A DNA stretch of 64,000 nt from positions 372,001-436,000 of the forward strand of contig NZ_KB907338.1 in NCBI RefSeq assembly GCF_000381985.1, given 5' to 3'. Of this stretch, positions 25,456 through 34,657 are shown one piece after another. Position 1 is the stretch's first letter; each line of letters begins with the position of its first letter. Made by a program: the position numbers and the translations under genes. Source of the DNA: Novispirillum itersonii subsp. itersonii ATCC 12639 (GTDB taxonomy: Bacteria > Pseudomonadota > Alphaproteobacteria > Rhodospirillales > Rhodospirillaceae). Under the pieces are notes generated by a model. That model made no database searches, was not told the origin of the DNA, and saw only the letters and a program-made list of their open reading frames with translations.

Positions 25456-27501
25456 ATGTCCCCTGCTTCCCCTGACCATCCGGCGCCGGACATGTCTGAC
25501 ACCCGCAGGCCTGCCACGGCATGGTCTCCGCCCGGTCTGGATCTGGCGGCGGAGGAAGCCGCCCTGCTGGGGCATGATGGCCGCCCGTCCTGCGGGCTGG
25601 CCCTGTCCGGCGGGGGGATCCGCGCCGCATCGTTCAGTCTGGGCGTGGCGCAGGCCTATGCCGGGCGGCGGGGGATGGAGACGCTGGACTATCTGTCGAC
25701 GGTGTCCGGCGGTGGCTACACCGGGGCGGCGCTGTCGTGGCTGGCGCATCTGGGGTTCCGGGGGCAGGGCTTTGTGCAGGCCCTTGACCGGCTGGCGGAC
25801 CGGCTGCGGTCGCGTGGCAACTACCTTGATCCGGGGCAGCGCCTGACGGCAACGTCGCTGCTGGCGGTGGTGCTGCGCACCATGCTGGTGCATCTGTTCT
25901 TTTATATGGGGCTGCTGCTGCTGGTCTTTCTGCTGATGACCCTGCCGGGGGTGTATCCGCTGCTGTTTGACCGCCACGGCCTGCTGTGGGCGGCAGCGGG
26001 GCTGGGGGGCTGGTTTCTGCTGGAGATCCTACTGTTCCTGCGCGGGGCGCATGGCATTGAAAATACCGTCGAGGCCGTTAATAAGCGCTACCGGCGGCGG
26101 ACCCGTTCGCAGCAGCGGATCGGGGTGCTGTTGCAGCTGACGGTCGCGGTTCTGGGGGTGGCAGCGCTGCCCTTTCTGTCAGCAAAATTATCAGCATGGG
26201 TCAGCTCCGGCGGGATTGCCGTTGCTGCCGGGGTGGCGCTGCGGGCGTTCCTGAAGGGTGATTTCGGAAAGGAAGGCGGCGGGGGCCTTCTGGCATCGAC
26301 CCCGGTGCTGGTCGGGGCGGCTGCCCTGCTGGTGGCGGGGATGGCGGTTGTCACCTTCATTGCCGCCCTGCACCTGCAGGCGTTGATGGGCGGCGACTGG
26401 CGGGCGCTGTCGGCAGGGATTGGCGGTCTGGTGCTGGCATTGGCCTGCGGCTGGCTGATCAACCTGAATCTGGTGTCGCTGGGGCGGATGTACCGTGACC
26501 GCCTGATGGAAGCCTTCATGCCGGACCGCGCGGCGCTGGATCCGGCGACGGCGGCGGGCGAGGCGGGCTGGAAGCCGCTGGCCCAGCAGGCCAACTGTGC
26601 CGGGTTGGCCCAGATGCGGGATAATCCGCGCCCGCTGCATCTGATCAATACCGCGCTGGTGCTGGTGGATGCCACCGATGCCAAACTGCGGGGCCGGGGG
26701 GCCTGTAACTTTGTGCTGTCGCCGTGGCGGTGCGGCAGCGATGTCACCGGCTGGGTCGATGCCGAAGCCTTTTGCGGTATCGGGCCGGATGCCCTGTCAC
26801 TGGCGACGGCGATGGCGACCTCCGGTGCGGCGGTCAACCCCTATGGCGGCCCGGCAGGGCAGGGGCCGACCCGGTCAACCCCGGTGGCGGTGCTGATGGG
26901 TCTGCTGGGGTTACAGCTGGGGCTGTGGGTGCGGGCCCGCTACGGTGCCGGGCAACCGGACCCGGTGCCGAACATCTGGCGGCCCGGCCTGTCGGCGCTG
27001 TTTGGGGCGGCATACCGCGTCAGCGCGCCGTTCCGGCAGCTTGCCGATGGCGGACATTTTGAAAATCTGGGGGTCTACGAGCTGATCCGCCGCCGGGTGA
27101 AGACCCTGTATGTGGTCGATGCCGCGGCAGACCCTGAGTACCGTTTTGCCGATCTGGGGGTGGCGGTGGAGCGGGTCTATGCCGACTTCGGGGCGGTGAT
27201 CCGCTTTGAGGATGGGGCGCTGAAGGCGCTGATCCCGCAGGGGGATGCCGGTTTTCTGACCCGGCAGGCGGCGGCGGGCTGGGCGGAAGGCACGGTCACC
27301 TATGCCGACGGCAGCACCGGCACCATTGTCTACTTCAAGACCACGCTGATCGGCGGGCTGCCGGTGTCGGTCAATGCCTATGCCGCCCAGAACCCGGCCT
27401 TCCCGCAGCAGAGTACCGCCGACCAGTTTTTCGATGAGGATCAGCTGGAAGCTTACCGCGCCCTTGGCTATGCGATTGCTGACAGCTACTTCGGGCGTTA
27501 A
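25456..27501 (+). CDS. Patatin-like phospholipase with an inserted membrane domain
   Basis: About 681 residues. The N-terminal part holds the patatin oxyanion loop (LSGGGIRAASFSLG, about residues 50-63) and the nucleophile turn STVSGGGY (Ser about 84). The catalytic Asp lies far downstream in LADGGHFENLGVYEL (about residue 531). Between them sit five or six hydrophobic segments (about residues 135-345), so the serine and aspartate halves are separated by a membrane block. The nucleophile turn lacks the first Gly of GxSxG. A lipid acyl hydrolase at the inner membrane is inferred. The ATG at 25456 follows AAGGA. Confidence 0.85.
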   Translation: MSPASPDHPAPDMSDTRRPATAWSPPGLDLAAEEAALLGHDGRPSCGLALSGGGIRAASFSLGVAQAYAGRRGMETLDYLSTVSGGGYTGAALSWLAHLGFRGQGFVQALDRLADRLRSRGNYLDPGQRLTATSLLAVVLRTMLVHLFFYMGLLLLVFLLMTLPGVYPLLFDRHGLLWAAAGLGGWFLLEILLFLRGAHGIENTVEAVNKRYRRRTRSQQRIGVLLQLTVAVLGVAALPFLSAKLSAWVSSGGIAVAAGVALRAFLKGDFGKEGGGGLLASTPVLVGAAALLVAGMAVVTFIAALHLQALMGGDWRALSAGIGGLVLALACGWLINLNLVSLGRMYRDRLMEAFMPDRAALDPATAAGEAGWKPLAQQANCAGLAQMRDNPRPLHLINTALVLVDATDAKLRGRGACNFVLSPWRCGSDVTGWVDAEAFCGIGPDALSLATAMATSGAAVNPYGGPAGQGPTRSTPVAVLMGLLGLQLGLWVRARYGAGQPDPVPNIWRPGLSALFGAAYRVSAPFRQLADGGHFENLGVYELIRRRVKTLYVVDAAADPEYRFADLGVAVERVYADFGAVIRFEDGALKALIPQGDAGFLTRQAAAGWAEGTVTYADGSTGTIVYFKTTLIGGLPVSVNAYAAQNPAFPQQSTADQFFDEDQLEAYRALGYAIADSYFGR

Positions 27502-27523
27502 GCGTGGGCGGTGCTGCGGCGGT

Positions 27524-28450
27524 TCAGCGCCGCAGCACCGGCTCTGCCGCCAGCGCGAACGGGTCGGCGGTGGCGGGCAGCACTGGGGCGGGCTCGATCC
27601 ACCAGCCCGGCTGCTGCTGACGCAGGGCGCGGGCGGCGGTGCGGGCGTCGTATTCGGTGGCAAACAGGCCCCAGCAGGTGGCACCGCTGCCTGACATCCG
27701 GCTCAGGCGGCAGCCGGGCTGGGCCGTCAGCGCCGCCAGACACAGCCCGACATCCGGGGCCAGCGAGATTGCGGCGGCGGTCAGATCGTTGCGGCGGACC
27801 TTCAGGGCGGTCACCAGATCATCGACATCCCGGGGCGGGGTTTCCAGCGGCAGCGCCGGGCTGAATGCCCCGCTGCGGGCCCGGAACACGGACGGGGTTG
27901 ACAGCTGGGCCCCCGGGTTGACCAGCACCAGCCAGCAGCCGGGCAGCGGCACCGCATCGCGCAGCTGCTCGCCGATGCCGCTCATGTCGGCGGGGCGGCC
28001 CCGCAGGCACACCGGCACATCGGCGCCCAGACCGGCGGCAAGGGCCATCAGCGCATCGCGGGGGACCGTCACGCCCCACAGCGCCATCAGCGCCCGCAGG
28101 GTGGCGGCAGCGTCGGCACTGCCGCCACCGATACCCCCGGCGACCGGCAGGGCTTTTTCCAGCGTGATGGTTGCCCCGGTGGTGACGCCGGTGGCTGCCG
28201 CCAGTGCCTGCGCCGCTTTCAGGACAATGTTGTCCTGTGGCGGTACGGCCCCCAGCCCGGTTGCCTGCGGGCCGATCACGGTCAGGCTCAGGCTGTCGGC
28301 GACCTCGACCGTGACCCGGTCAAACACCCCGGCGAACACCACCAGACTGTCCAGCAGGTGATAGCCGTCATCCCGTCTGCCGGTGACATGCAGGGTCAGA
28401 TTGACCTTGGCCGGGGCCGCAACGCGGATCGGGGCAGACTGGGCAGGCAT
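27524..28450 (-). CDS. ispE: 4-diphosphocytidyl-2-C-methyl-D-erythritol kinase
   Basis: GHMP kinase of the non-mevalonate isoprenoid pathway; it phosphorylates CDP-methylerythritol. The 308-residue protein shows PAKVNLTLHVTGRRDDGYH at the N terminus, the ATP loop LPVAGGIGGGSADAAATLRA, and the C-terminal SGSGATCWGLF. Last in a minus-strand unit with the TPR protein and ETF-QO, an order conserved in many alphaproteobacteria. Confidence 0.96.
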   Translation of the reverse strand: MPAQSAPIRVAAPAKVNLTLHVTGRRDDGYHLLDSLVVFAGVFDRVTVEVADSLSLTVIGPQATGLGAVPPQDNIVLKAAQALAAATGVTTGATITLEKALPVAGGIGGGSADAAATLRALMALWGVTVPRDALMALAAGLGADVPVCLRGRPADMSGIGEQLRDAVPLPGCWLVLVNPGAQLSTPSVFRARSGAFSPALPLETPPRDVDDLVTALKVRRNDLTAAAISLAPDVGLCLAALTAQPGCRLSRMSGSGATCWGLFATEYDARTAARALRQQQPGWWIEPAPVLPATADPFALAAEPVLRR

Positions 28451-28537
28451 GGTGCAGTGACTCCTGTTCCGTCCCCGGCCCCCGGGCGGCGCAGGGCCGC
28501 AGGGGGAAAACCGGGGTGCAGGGGGTGGGTATGCGGT

Positions 28538-30397
28538 TTACTTGCTCTTCTTCTGGTCCGGCTTTTTCAGCAGGCGACCGGCTTCGATCTTGGCGCGCAC
28601 GGCCTCAAGGTCTTCCGGTTCCGGCTTCAGATCCAGCGCCCGCTGCCACTGGAAGCGGGCCTCGTTTTCCCGCCCGACCTGCCACAGGGCATCCCCCAGA
28701 TGGTCGTTGATGGTCGGGTCGCCCGGCTTCAGGGTGATGGCGCGTTCCAGCTCGCGCACCGCGCCGGGGTAGTCGCCCAGCAGGTACAGGGCCCAGCCCA
28801 GACTGTCGACGATATAGCCGTCGTTCGGGCGCTGGGCGACGGCGCGTTCGATCAGCGCCTTGCCTTCCTGCAGGTTCATGCCCCGGTCAATCCACGAATA
28901 ACCGAGGTAGTTCAGCACGTTGGGCTGATCTTTCTCCAGCGACAGCGCCGTCTTGAAGGCCTGCTCGGCTTCCGGCCAGCGCTTGCCGCGTTCCAGCGCG
29001 ATGCCCAGACTGTACCACACCGGCCAGTGGGCGCGGCTGGGGGTGCCGAGGCGGTCCAGCGCCTTGCGGTAGGCGGCGGCGGCGGCGTCCCAGTGCTTCA
29101 GGCGGCGTTCCAGCTCGCCCATATCGCTCATCGGGTCAGCGGCGTGGGGGTACTGGGCTGCGAGATCGGTCAGGATCTTGCGGGCCTCGTCGATGCGGCC
29201 CAGTTCCTGATAGACCTCGGCCAGCTTCAGGCGGACCGGGAACCATGTCTGCGCCGTTTTCGGCACGGTGGCGTACTGGGCGGCGGCATCGGCAAAGCGG
29301 CCCTGACGGGCCAGCAGATCGCCGACCATCATCTCGGCATAGGGGAAATCGGGGCGCAGCAGCAGCGCCAGCCGCACAAACGCCTGCGCGGTATCGAACG
29401 ACTGGGCATCGGCGACCGAGGTGGCGGAGCCGTACATCGCTTCGGCCAGCCCGTCTTTGGTGGTGCGCAGCACCCGGCCATCGCCGCTGCGGAAGGCGGC
29501 ATAGGCGGCCTCGATCAGCTCTGACCCCCGGTGATCGGCGCGGTAGCGGTCAAACAGCGCCTCGGCTTCCGGCTGGCGGCCGTTGCGGCGCAGGAAGTCG
29601 GCCACCACCTGCACGGCGCGCAGGGTGACCGAGCCTTCATCACTGACCACTTTCTGGTATTCCGCCCAGGCCTGCGCCGGGCGGTTGGACAGGTCATAGA
29701 TCATACCGGCGTGGAAGTGGTACAGCGGGGCCAGATGCGGCTGGTCCTTCATGCTGTCCAGTGCCTTGACGGCGGCTTCGGCCTTGTCCTGCCCCTGCAG
29801 GATCCACGCCCGGGTCAGCGGCAGCAGGAAGCTGTTCAGGCCGACCGGCTCCAGATCCTTCAGGGTGATCAGGGCCTCGGTCCAGTGGGCGTCATTGGCC
29901 AGCCCGACCGCCACCACCAGCGGCGACACCGTGGAGTCGGGGTCCAGCACCATCGCCTTGCGGGCCAGCGCCAGCGCCTCCTCGGTCCGGCCTTCCACCA
30001 GCAGGAAGAACCAGGCGCGGCGGATCAGCAGCGGGTTGTCGGGGTCTTTCTGCAGGGCGGCGGTGTAATTGTCGGCGGCCCCGGCGGTGTCATCGTTGAA
30101 CTGGGCCTGACGCCCGGCCAGATAGCGCCCGTAGACCGAGGTATAGGGGTGCTGGGTCATCCGCACCGGGTCGCTGGCGGCAGCCACCTGCACCGGAGAG
30201 GAAATCCCTGCCGCCCCGGTATCGGTGACGGTTTCGCTGCCCGATGCCCCGCCGCAGGCGGAAGGCAGCACGGCCAGCGCCAGAAGCAGCGCCAGCCGTG
30301 ACAGCGGTGTGCCGGGCCCCGGTCGGGAACCGGCAGAGGTGGGCCGAATGAGGGTGGGGGCAGTGCCCCGGCGACGGAAAGACAGATGCGCGCTCAC
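28538..30397 (-). CDS. TPR-repeat (lipo)protein
   Basis: About 619 residues. It has a basic start, a hydrophobic signal (LALLLALAVLPSACGG), then at least eight TPR-like helix pairs. The C-terminal ones are the clearest (LNYLGYSWIDRGMNLQEG, DSLGWALYLLGDYPGAV, DHLGDALWQVGRENEARF). The lipobox-like LPSAC has an unusual Pro at -3, so lipidation is likely but not certain. It lies between ETF-QO and ispE. Proteins in this slot are thought to be envelope scaffolds; no direct function is known. The start is either GTG at 30397 or TTG at 30409; neither has a strong ribosome site. Confidence 0.85.
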   Translation of the reverse strand: MSAHLSFRRRGTAPTLIRPTSAGSRPGPGTPLSRLALLLALAVLPSACGGASGSETVTDTGAAGISSPVQVAAASDPVRMTQHPYTSVYGRYLAGRQAQFNDDTAGAADNYTAALQKDPDNPLLIRRAWFFLLVEGRTEEALALARKAMVLDPDSTVSPLVVAVGLANDAHWTEALITLKDLEPVGLNSFLLPLTRAWILQGQDKAEAAVKALDSMKDQPHLAPLYHFHAGMIYDLSNRPAQAWAEYQKVVSDEGSVTLRAVQVVADFLRRNGRQPEAEALFDRYRADHRGSELIEAAYAAFRSGDGRVLRTTKDGLAEAMYGSATSVADAQSFDTAQAFVRLALLLRPDFPYAEMMVGDLLARQGRFADAAAQYATVPKTAQTWFPVRLKLAEVYQELGRIDEARKILTDLAAQYPHAADPMSDMGELERRLKHWDAAAAAYRKALDRLGTPSRAHWPVWYSLGIALERGKRWPEAEQAFKTALSLEKDQPNVLNYLGYSWIDRGMNLQEGKALIERAVAQRPNDGYIVDSLGWALYLLGDYPGAVRELERAITLKPGDPTINDHLGDALWQVGRENEARFQWQRALDLKPEPEDLEAVRAKIEAGRLLKKPDQKKSK

Positions 30398-30439
30398 TCG
30401 ACCAGTCAACCTCTTGCTTAAGTATGAACGGGGCAGGCC

Positions 30440-32077
30440 TTACATGTTGGGGTAGTTCGGCCCTTCGCCCCCCTGCGGGACAACCCAGTTTATATTCTGG
30501 GTCGGATCCTTGATATCGCAAGTCTTACAGTGCACGCAGTTCTGCGCGTTGATCTGAAGACGTTTACCGTTCGTCGCGGCATCGTCAACATATTCATACA
30601 CACCGGCCGGACAGAAACGCTGTTCCGGGCCGTCAAAAACCTTCAGGTTGACCGCCACCGGCACATCTTTGTTCTTCAGGGTCAGGTGGCAGGGCTGATC
30701 TTCCTCGTGGTTGGTCGAGGACAGGAACACCGAGGACAGCTTGTCGAAGCTGACCACGCCATCGGGCTTCGGGTAGTCGATCTTCGGCATTTCCGCCGCC
30801 GGACGCAGGCAGGTATGGTCGTCGTGGTTGCGGAAGGTCCACGGCTCCTTGCCCTTGAAGACATAGGTCGACAGCGCGGAATAGCCCAGCCCGAACAGCA
30901 GCCCCTTATGGAACGACGGGCGGATGTTGCGCACTTCGTGCAGTTCCTGCCACACCCACGACTTTTTCATCATGTCGGAGTAGGCGGTGACTTCCTTCCC
31001 GGCGGCGGCCTCGGCCTTCAGGGCCTCGAAGATCGCTTCGGCGGCGACCATGCCGGACTTCATGGCGGTGTGGGTGCCCTTGATCTTCGGCACGTTGAGG
31101 AACCCGGCGGAGCAGCCGATGGTCACGCCGCCCGGGAAGGTCAGCTTGGGAATCGACTGGAAGCCGCCTTCGTTCAGCGCCCGGGCGCCATAGGCGATGC
31201 GGCGGCCGCCTTCAAAGGTCTTGCGGATTTCCGGGTGGGTCTTGAAGCGCTGGAACTCATCGAACGGCGACAGGTGCGGATTGGCATAGTCCAGCCCGAT
31301 CACAAAGCCGACGGCGACCTGATTGTTTTCCAGATGATAGAGGAACGACCCGCCGTAAGTGTCGGTCTTCATCGGCCAGCCGATGGTATGGACCACCTTG
31401 CCCGGCTGATGCTTCGACGGCTCGACTTCCCACAGTTCCTTGATGCCGATGCCGTAGGTCTGCGGGTCAACGCCGTCACGCAGGCCGTACTTATCGGTCA
31501 GCTGCTTGGCCAGCGAGCCGCGGCAGCCTTCGGCGAAGATGGTCTGCTTGGCCAGCAGCTCCATCCCCGGCTGGTACATCGGGCCCTGTTCGCCTTCGCG
31601 GGTCAGGCCCATGTCACCGGTGGCAACGCCGCGCACGGCGCCGGTTTCGTCGTACAGCACCTCGGCCCCGGCGAAACCGGGGTAGATCTCCACGCCCAGC
31701 TCTTCCGCCTGCTGGCCCAGCCAGCGGGTGACGTTGCCCAGCGAAACGATGTAGTTGCCCGCGCCGTGCATCTGCGGCGGCGTCGGCAGTTTGAAAGCCT
31801 TGCTTTCCGTCAGGAACAGGAAGTTGTCATCGGTGGCCGGGGTGTGCAGGGGCGCACCCTTTTCCTTCCAGTCCGGGATCAGCTCGTTCAGGGCGCGGGG
31901 CTCGATCACCGCGCCGGACAGGATGTGTGCCCCGATTTCCGATCCCTTTTCGATCACGCAGACCGAAATGTCGGCACCATCGGCCTGGGCCAGTTGCTTG
32001 AGGCGGATCGCCGCGCTGAGGCCGGACGGGCCCCCGCCAACGATCACAACATCAAATTCCATCGACTCCCGTTCCAT
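30440..32077 (-). CDS. Electron transfer flavoprotein-ubiquinone oxidoreductase
   Basis: Membrane-associated FAD/4Fe-4S enzyme that passes electrons from ETF (fatty acid and amino acid oxidation) to ubiquinone. It has an N-terminal FAD dinucleotide fold ([20 protein letters not shown]). The quinone-binding region includes [14 protein letters not shown] and [16 protein letters not shown]. The C-terminal iron-sulfur domain has four cysteines ([24 protein letters not shown]). About 545 residues from the ATG at 32077, which follows a GAGAGAGA stretch; a second ATG at 32062 (GGGAG site) is equally possible. First gene of the unit with the TPR protein and ispE. Confidence 0.96.
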   Translation of the reverse strand: MERESMEFDVVIVGGGPSGLSAAIRLKQLAQADGADISVCVIEKGSEIGAHILSGAVIEPRALNELIPDWKEKGAPLHTPATDDNFLFLTESKAFKLPTPPQMHGAGNYIVSLGNVTRWLGQQAEELGVEIYPGFAGAEVLYDETGAVRGVATGDMGLTREGEQGPMYQPGMELLAKQTIFAEGCRGSLAKQLTDKYGLRDGVDPQTYGIGIKELWEVEPSKHQPGKVVHTIGWPMKTDTYGGSFLYHLENNQVAVGFVIGLDYANPHLSPFDEFQRFKTHPEIRKTFEGGRRIAYGARALNEGGFQSIPKLTFPGGVTIGCSAGFLNVPKIKGTHTAMKSGMVAAEAIFEALKAEAAAGKEVTAYSDMMKKSWVWQELHEVRNIRPSFHKGLLFGLGYSALSTYVFKGKEPWTFRNHDDHTCLRPAAEMPKIDYPKPDGVVSFDKLSSVFLSSTNHEEDQPCHLTLKNKDVPVAVNLKVFDGPEQRFCPAGVYEYVDDAATNGKRLQINAQNCVHCKTCDIKDPTQNINWVVPQGGEGPNYPNM

Positions 32078-32348
32078 ACTCTCTCTCTCTTCGCGCAAGG
32101 GTTATGGGTGCGTCTTCAGGGTGTCAACGAAGGCCCTGGCCCGGCCTTCCCAGACTGTGTGCAGTGCATACACGGTCGCCAGCATAATTGCGTGACGCTT
32201 TCCAGAAAAGCCTGACGTAAGGTTATGGGTCCCATTTTCTGCCGTGATAGCGGCGGAAAGGCCGGTGGCACACCCCCCGCTGCCTGTGATAAGACGGCAG
32301 GACAGGTTTTTTCCCCCGTCCCCTTCCGGTGCAGGATGTCTGGTCCCC

Positions 32349-33305
32349 GTGTCGTATCCGTCCGTTTCCGCCGCTGAGTTTGACGCCGCCGCCTTCGGTT
32401 TTGCCGGGGATGGGGCGCTGTTGCAGTGGTATCTGGATGCCGGGGTCGATGAATGTATCGCCGGGGCCCCGGTGGACCGCTATGCCCAAAGTGCAGCCCA
32501 GAGTGCGGCCCAGGCCGCCGCCCGCCCGGCTGCGTCCCCCGGCGCTGCGGGGGCTGTCCCCGGCTCTCGGGCCAGCGCGGTGCAGGTGCCGATGCCGCCG
32601 GTCAGTTTTCCGGCGGCGGCGGTGCGGCCCAGCACCCCGGCGCTGGCGGCGGACCCGCATCAGGCCCTTGGCAATGCCACCCACATCGCGCAGGGCTGCC
32701 GCACGCTGGCCGAGCTGAAGGCGGCGGTGGAGGCCTTTGACGGCTGCCCGCTGAAGATCACCGCCACCACCACGGTGTTTGCCGACGGCAACCCGAAAGC
32801 CCCGCTGCTAGTGATCGGCGAAGCGCCGGGCCGGGACGAAGACCGGATCGGCAGGCCCTTTGTCGGCGAAAGCGGGCAGCTGCTGGATAAGATGCTGGCC
32901 AGCATCGGCATCACCGGGCGGGAAGAGTATTACATCACCAACGTTCTGCCGTGGCGGCCCCCCGGCAACCGGGTGCCGACCGATGTGGAGGTGGCGGTGT
33001 GCCTGCCGTTCCTGATCCGGCATATCGAGCTGGTTCAGCCGCAGGTGATGCTGCTGGTCGGCGGCCTGTCGGCCAAGGCGCTGTTTGCCGTCAACGAAGG
33101 GATTACCCGCCTGCGCGGCCGCTGGCGGGCCTATCAGACCCCCGGCCTGTCGCACCCGGTTCCGGCCATTGCCACCTTCCATCCGGCGTATCTGCTGCGG
33201 TCCCCGGTACAGAAGCGGCTGGCATGGCGCGATATGCTGGACGTGCGCGAGAAACTGGCGCAGATGGCGGCGCATAGCGGTGCCGCGGCGGCACCCCCGC
33301 ACTGA
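32349..33305 (+). CDS. Uracil-DNA glycosylase, family 4-like, with partial loss of cluster cysteines
   Basis: Removes uracil from DNA. An Ala/Pro-rich N-terminal region of about 110 residues precedes the catalytic domain. That domain has motif 1 GEAPGRDEDRIGRPFVGESG, the YYITNVLPWRPPGNR region, and the C-terminal TFHPAYLLRSP. Family 4 enzymes carry four iron-sulfur cysteines; here only the ones in GCPLK and AVCLPF remain, while the partner positions read Phe and Trp. GTG at 32349 is chosen because the frame further upstream is Pro/Arg-rich spacer. Divergent from ETF-QO, a conserved pairing. Confidence 0.88.
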   Translation: MSYPSVSAAEFDAAAFGFAGDGALLQWYLDAGVDECIAGAPVDRYAQSAAQSAAQAAARPAASPGAAGAVPGSRASAVQVPMPPVSFPAAAVRPSTPALAADPHQALGNATHIAQGCRTLAELKAAVEAFDGCPLKITATTTVFADGNPKAPLLVIGEAPGRDEDRIGRPFVGESGQLLDKMLASIGITGREEYYITNVLPWRPPGNRVPTDVEVAVCLPFLIRHIELVQPQVMLLVGGLSAKALFAVNEGITRLRGRWRAYQTPGLSHPVPAIATFHPAYLLRSPVQKRLAWRDMLDVREKLAQMAAHSGAAAAPPH

Positions 33306-33317
33306 CGGCGGTGCCGG

Positions 33318-34457
33318 TCAGTCCCCGGCCAGCATCCCGATCAGGCGTATCAGCGCGGCGGCGACGTCGCGGGGCGGGCCACCCCATGGAAAGTGATACT
33401 GAACGATGCCCGGCGACAGGTTGACATCAAGAATCCAGTGATTGCCGGGGCGGCAAGGGGCCATGGGCTCGGCCAGAATCAGGTCGGCAGCCCCGGCGCG
33501 GGCCCCGGGAAGGCTGCGGAACAGGCGGATCACCTCAGCGGCGTAGGAGGGGTGGATGTCCGGCAGGTCGGTATGGCTGTCCCCGCCCTGAGAGGCGTTG
33601 GACACCCGGCGCAGGGCCACCAACTGTCCGGCGGCGGGGACGGCGGCGGGGGTAAGGTGCTGCTCCGCCAGCAGGGCCAGCAGGGCAGCATCCGGCAGAA
33701 TCGGCGGCTGGCCGGTGCGGGCGGCGCGGCGGGCGTTGCGGTCAGCCAGCAGGGCTGACACCGGGCGCTGACCGTCGCCGGTCAGATGCGCGGGCCGGTC
33801 CATCCGCAGGGTGACATGATCGGGGGCCACCCACATGATGCGCACGGTGGCATCGGCGGGCAGCGGTGCCGCCCCGGCGACGTGCTGTTCCAGCAGCACG
33901 CTGCCGCAGCGCCCGGCGACGGTGTCGAAGGCGGCGGTCAGGGCGGCCCCCTCCCGCAGGCCGGGCGTCACCCCCCAGCCGAGGCTGCCGGACGGCGGCT
34001 TGACACAGACCGGGCCGCCCAGATCCTGCGCCCAGCGCAGGGCGGCATCGCGGTCTGTGGCGGCAAACTCCTGACCGGCGGGGGTGGAAAAGCCCTGCGT
34101 TGCCAGCAGGCGGTTCAGCGTCGGTTTATGGGCGGTGATGCGGGCGGCATCCCCGTTCAGCGGGCGGCAGGCGGCGGGCTCAGCCCCGGCGGGGCCGGTG
34201 ACGATGCGCCCGCCATGACACCAGACCACCCGGGTCTCAAGGTCAAGCCGCAGCATCCGCCGGGCCGGGTGCCCGCCTCCGGCGGGGACGGTCGGGGCGC
34301 TGGCCGGAATCCCCTGCCAGACTGCCGCCGCCGCCAGTGCCGCCAGTTGCAGGTGGCCTTCCTGCCCCAGCGACAGGGCCAGCGGCACGTCGGAAAAGCG
34401 CTCGGTCAGCAGCGGCAGCAGGGGCAACAGGGCGGGGCGGGCAGGGGCAGCAGGCAT
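33318..34457 (-). CDS. ATP-grasp protein, cyanophycin-synthetase/GshF-like
   Basis: 379 residues. The central part has ATP-grasp features: AHKPTLNRLLATQGFSTPAG, the VCVKPPSGSLGWGV nucleotide lysine region, VLLEQHVAG, then NASQGGDSHTDLPDIHP and the metal-binding ILDVNLSPGI near the C terminus. The NASQGG...DIHP...DVN.SPG series is that of the cyanophycin synthetase/GshF ATP-grasp domain, but no Mur-ligase half is present. It probably ligates an amino acid or small amine to a carboxylate; the reaction is unknown. Divergent from the helicase. Confidence 0.72.
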   Translation of the reverse strand: MPAAPARPALLPLLPLLTERFSDVPLALSLGQEGHLQLAALAAAAVWQGIPASAPTVPAGGGHPARRMLRLDLETRVVWCHGGRIVTGPAGAEPAACRPLNGDAARITAHKPTLNRLLATQGFSTPAGQEFAATDRDAALRWAQDLGGPVCVKPPSGSLGWGVTPGLREGAALTAAFDTVAGRCGSVLLEQHVAGAAPLPADATVRIMWVAPDHVTLRMDRPAHLTGDGQRPVSALLADRNARRAARTGQPPILPDAALLALLAEQHLTPAAVPAAGQLVALRRVSNASQGGDSHTDLPDIHPSYAAEVIRLFRSLPGARAGAADLILAEPMAPCRPGNHWILDVNLSPGIVQYHFPWGGPPRDVAAALIRLIGMLAGD

Positions 34458-34657
34458 GGGCGGGTAACCGGACAGACGGACGGGGGTGGCCCCTGTCTTA
34501 TCACGGCATCAATCGGTCAGGACATGATCTTCCCGATCTCTGGCCGGGATCGGTCAGGACGCGGCCTGTGCCGGGGGCAGAATGGGGGACTGAAAAAGAA
34601 CACCTCAGGAACACCGGGGGCGTGACAAGGCCCGGCATTCCGGTTATGGTCCGGCCC

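Noticed and set aside
30530-32215. 560-codon open frame opposite the ETF-QO gene
   Set aside because: Entirely antisense to a secure enzyme gene; the product has low-complexity Gly/His/Gln composition typical of shadow frames.
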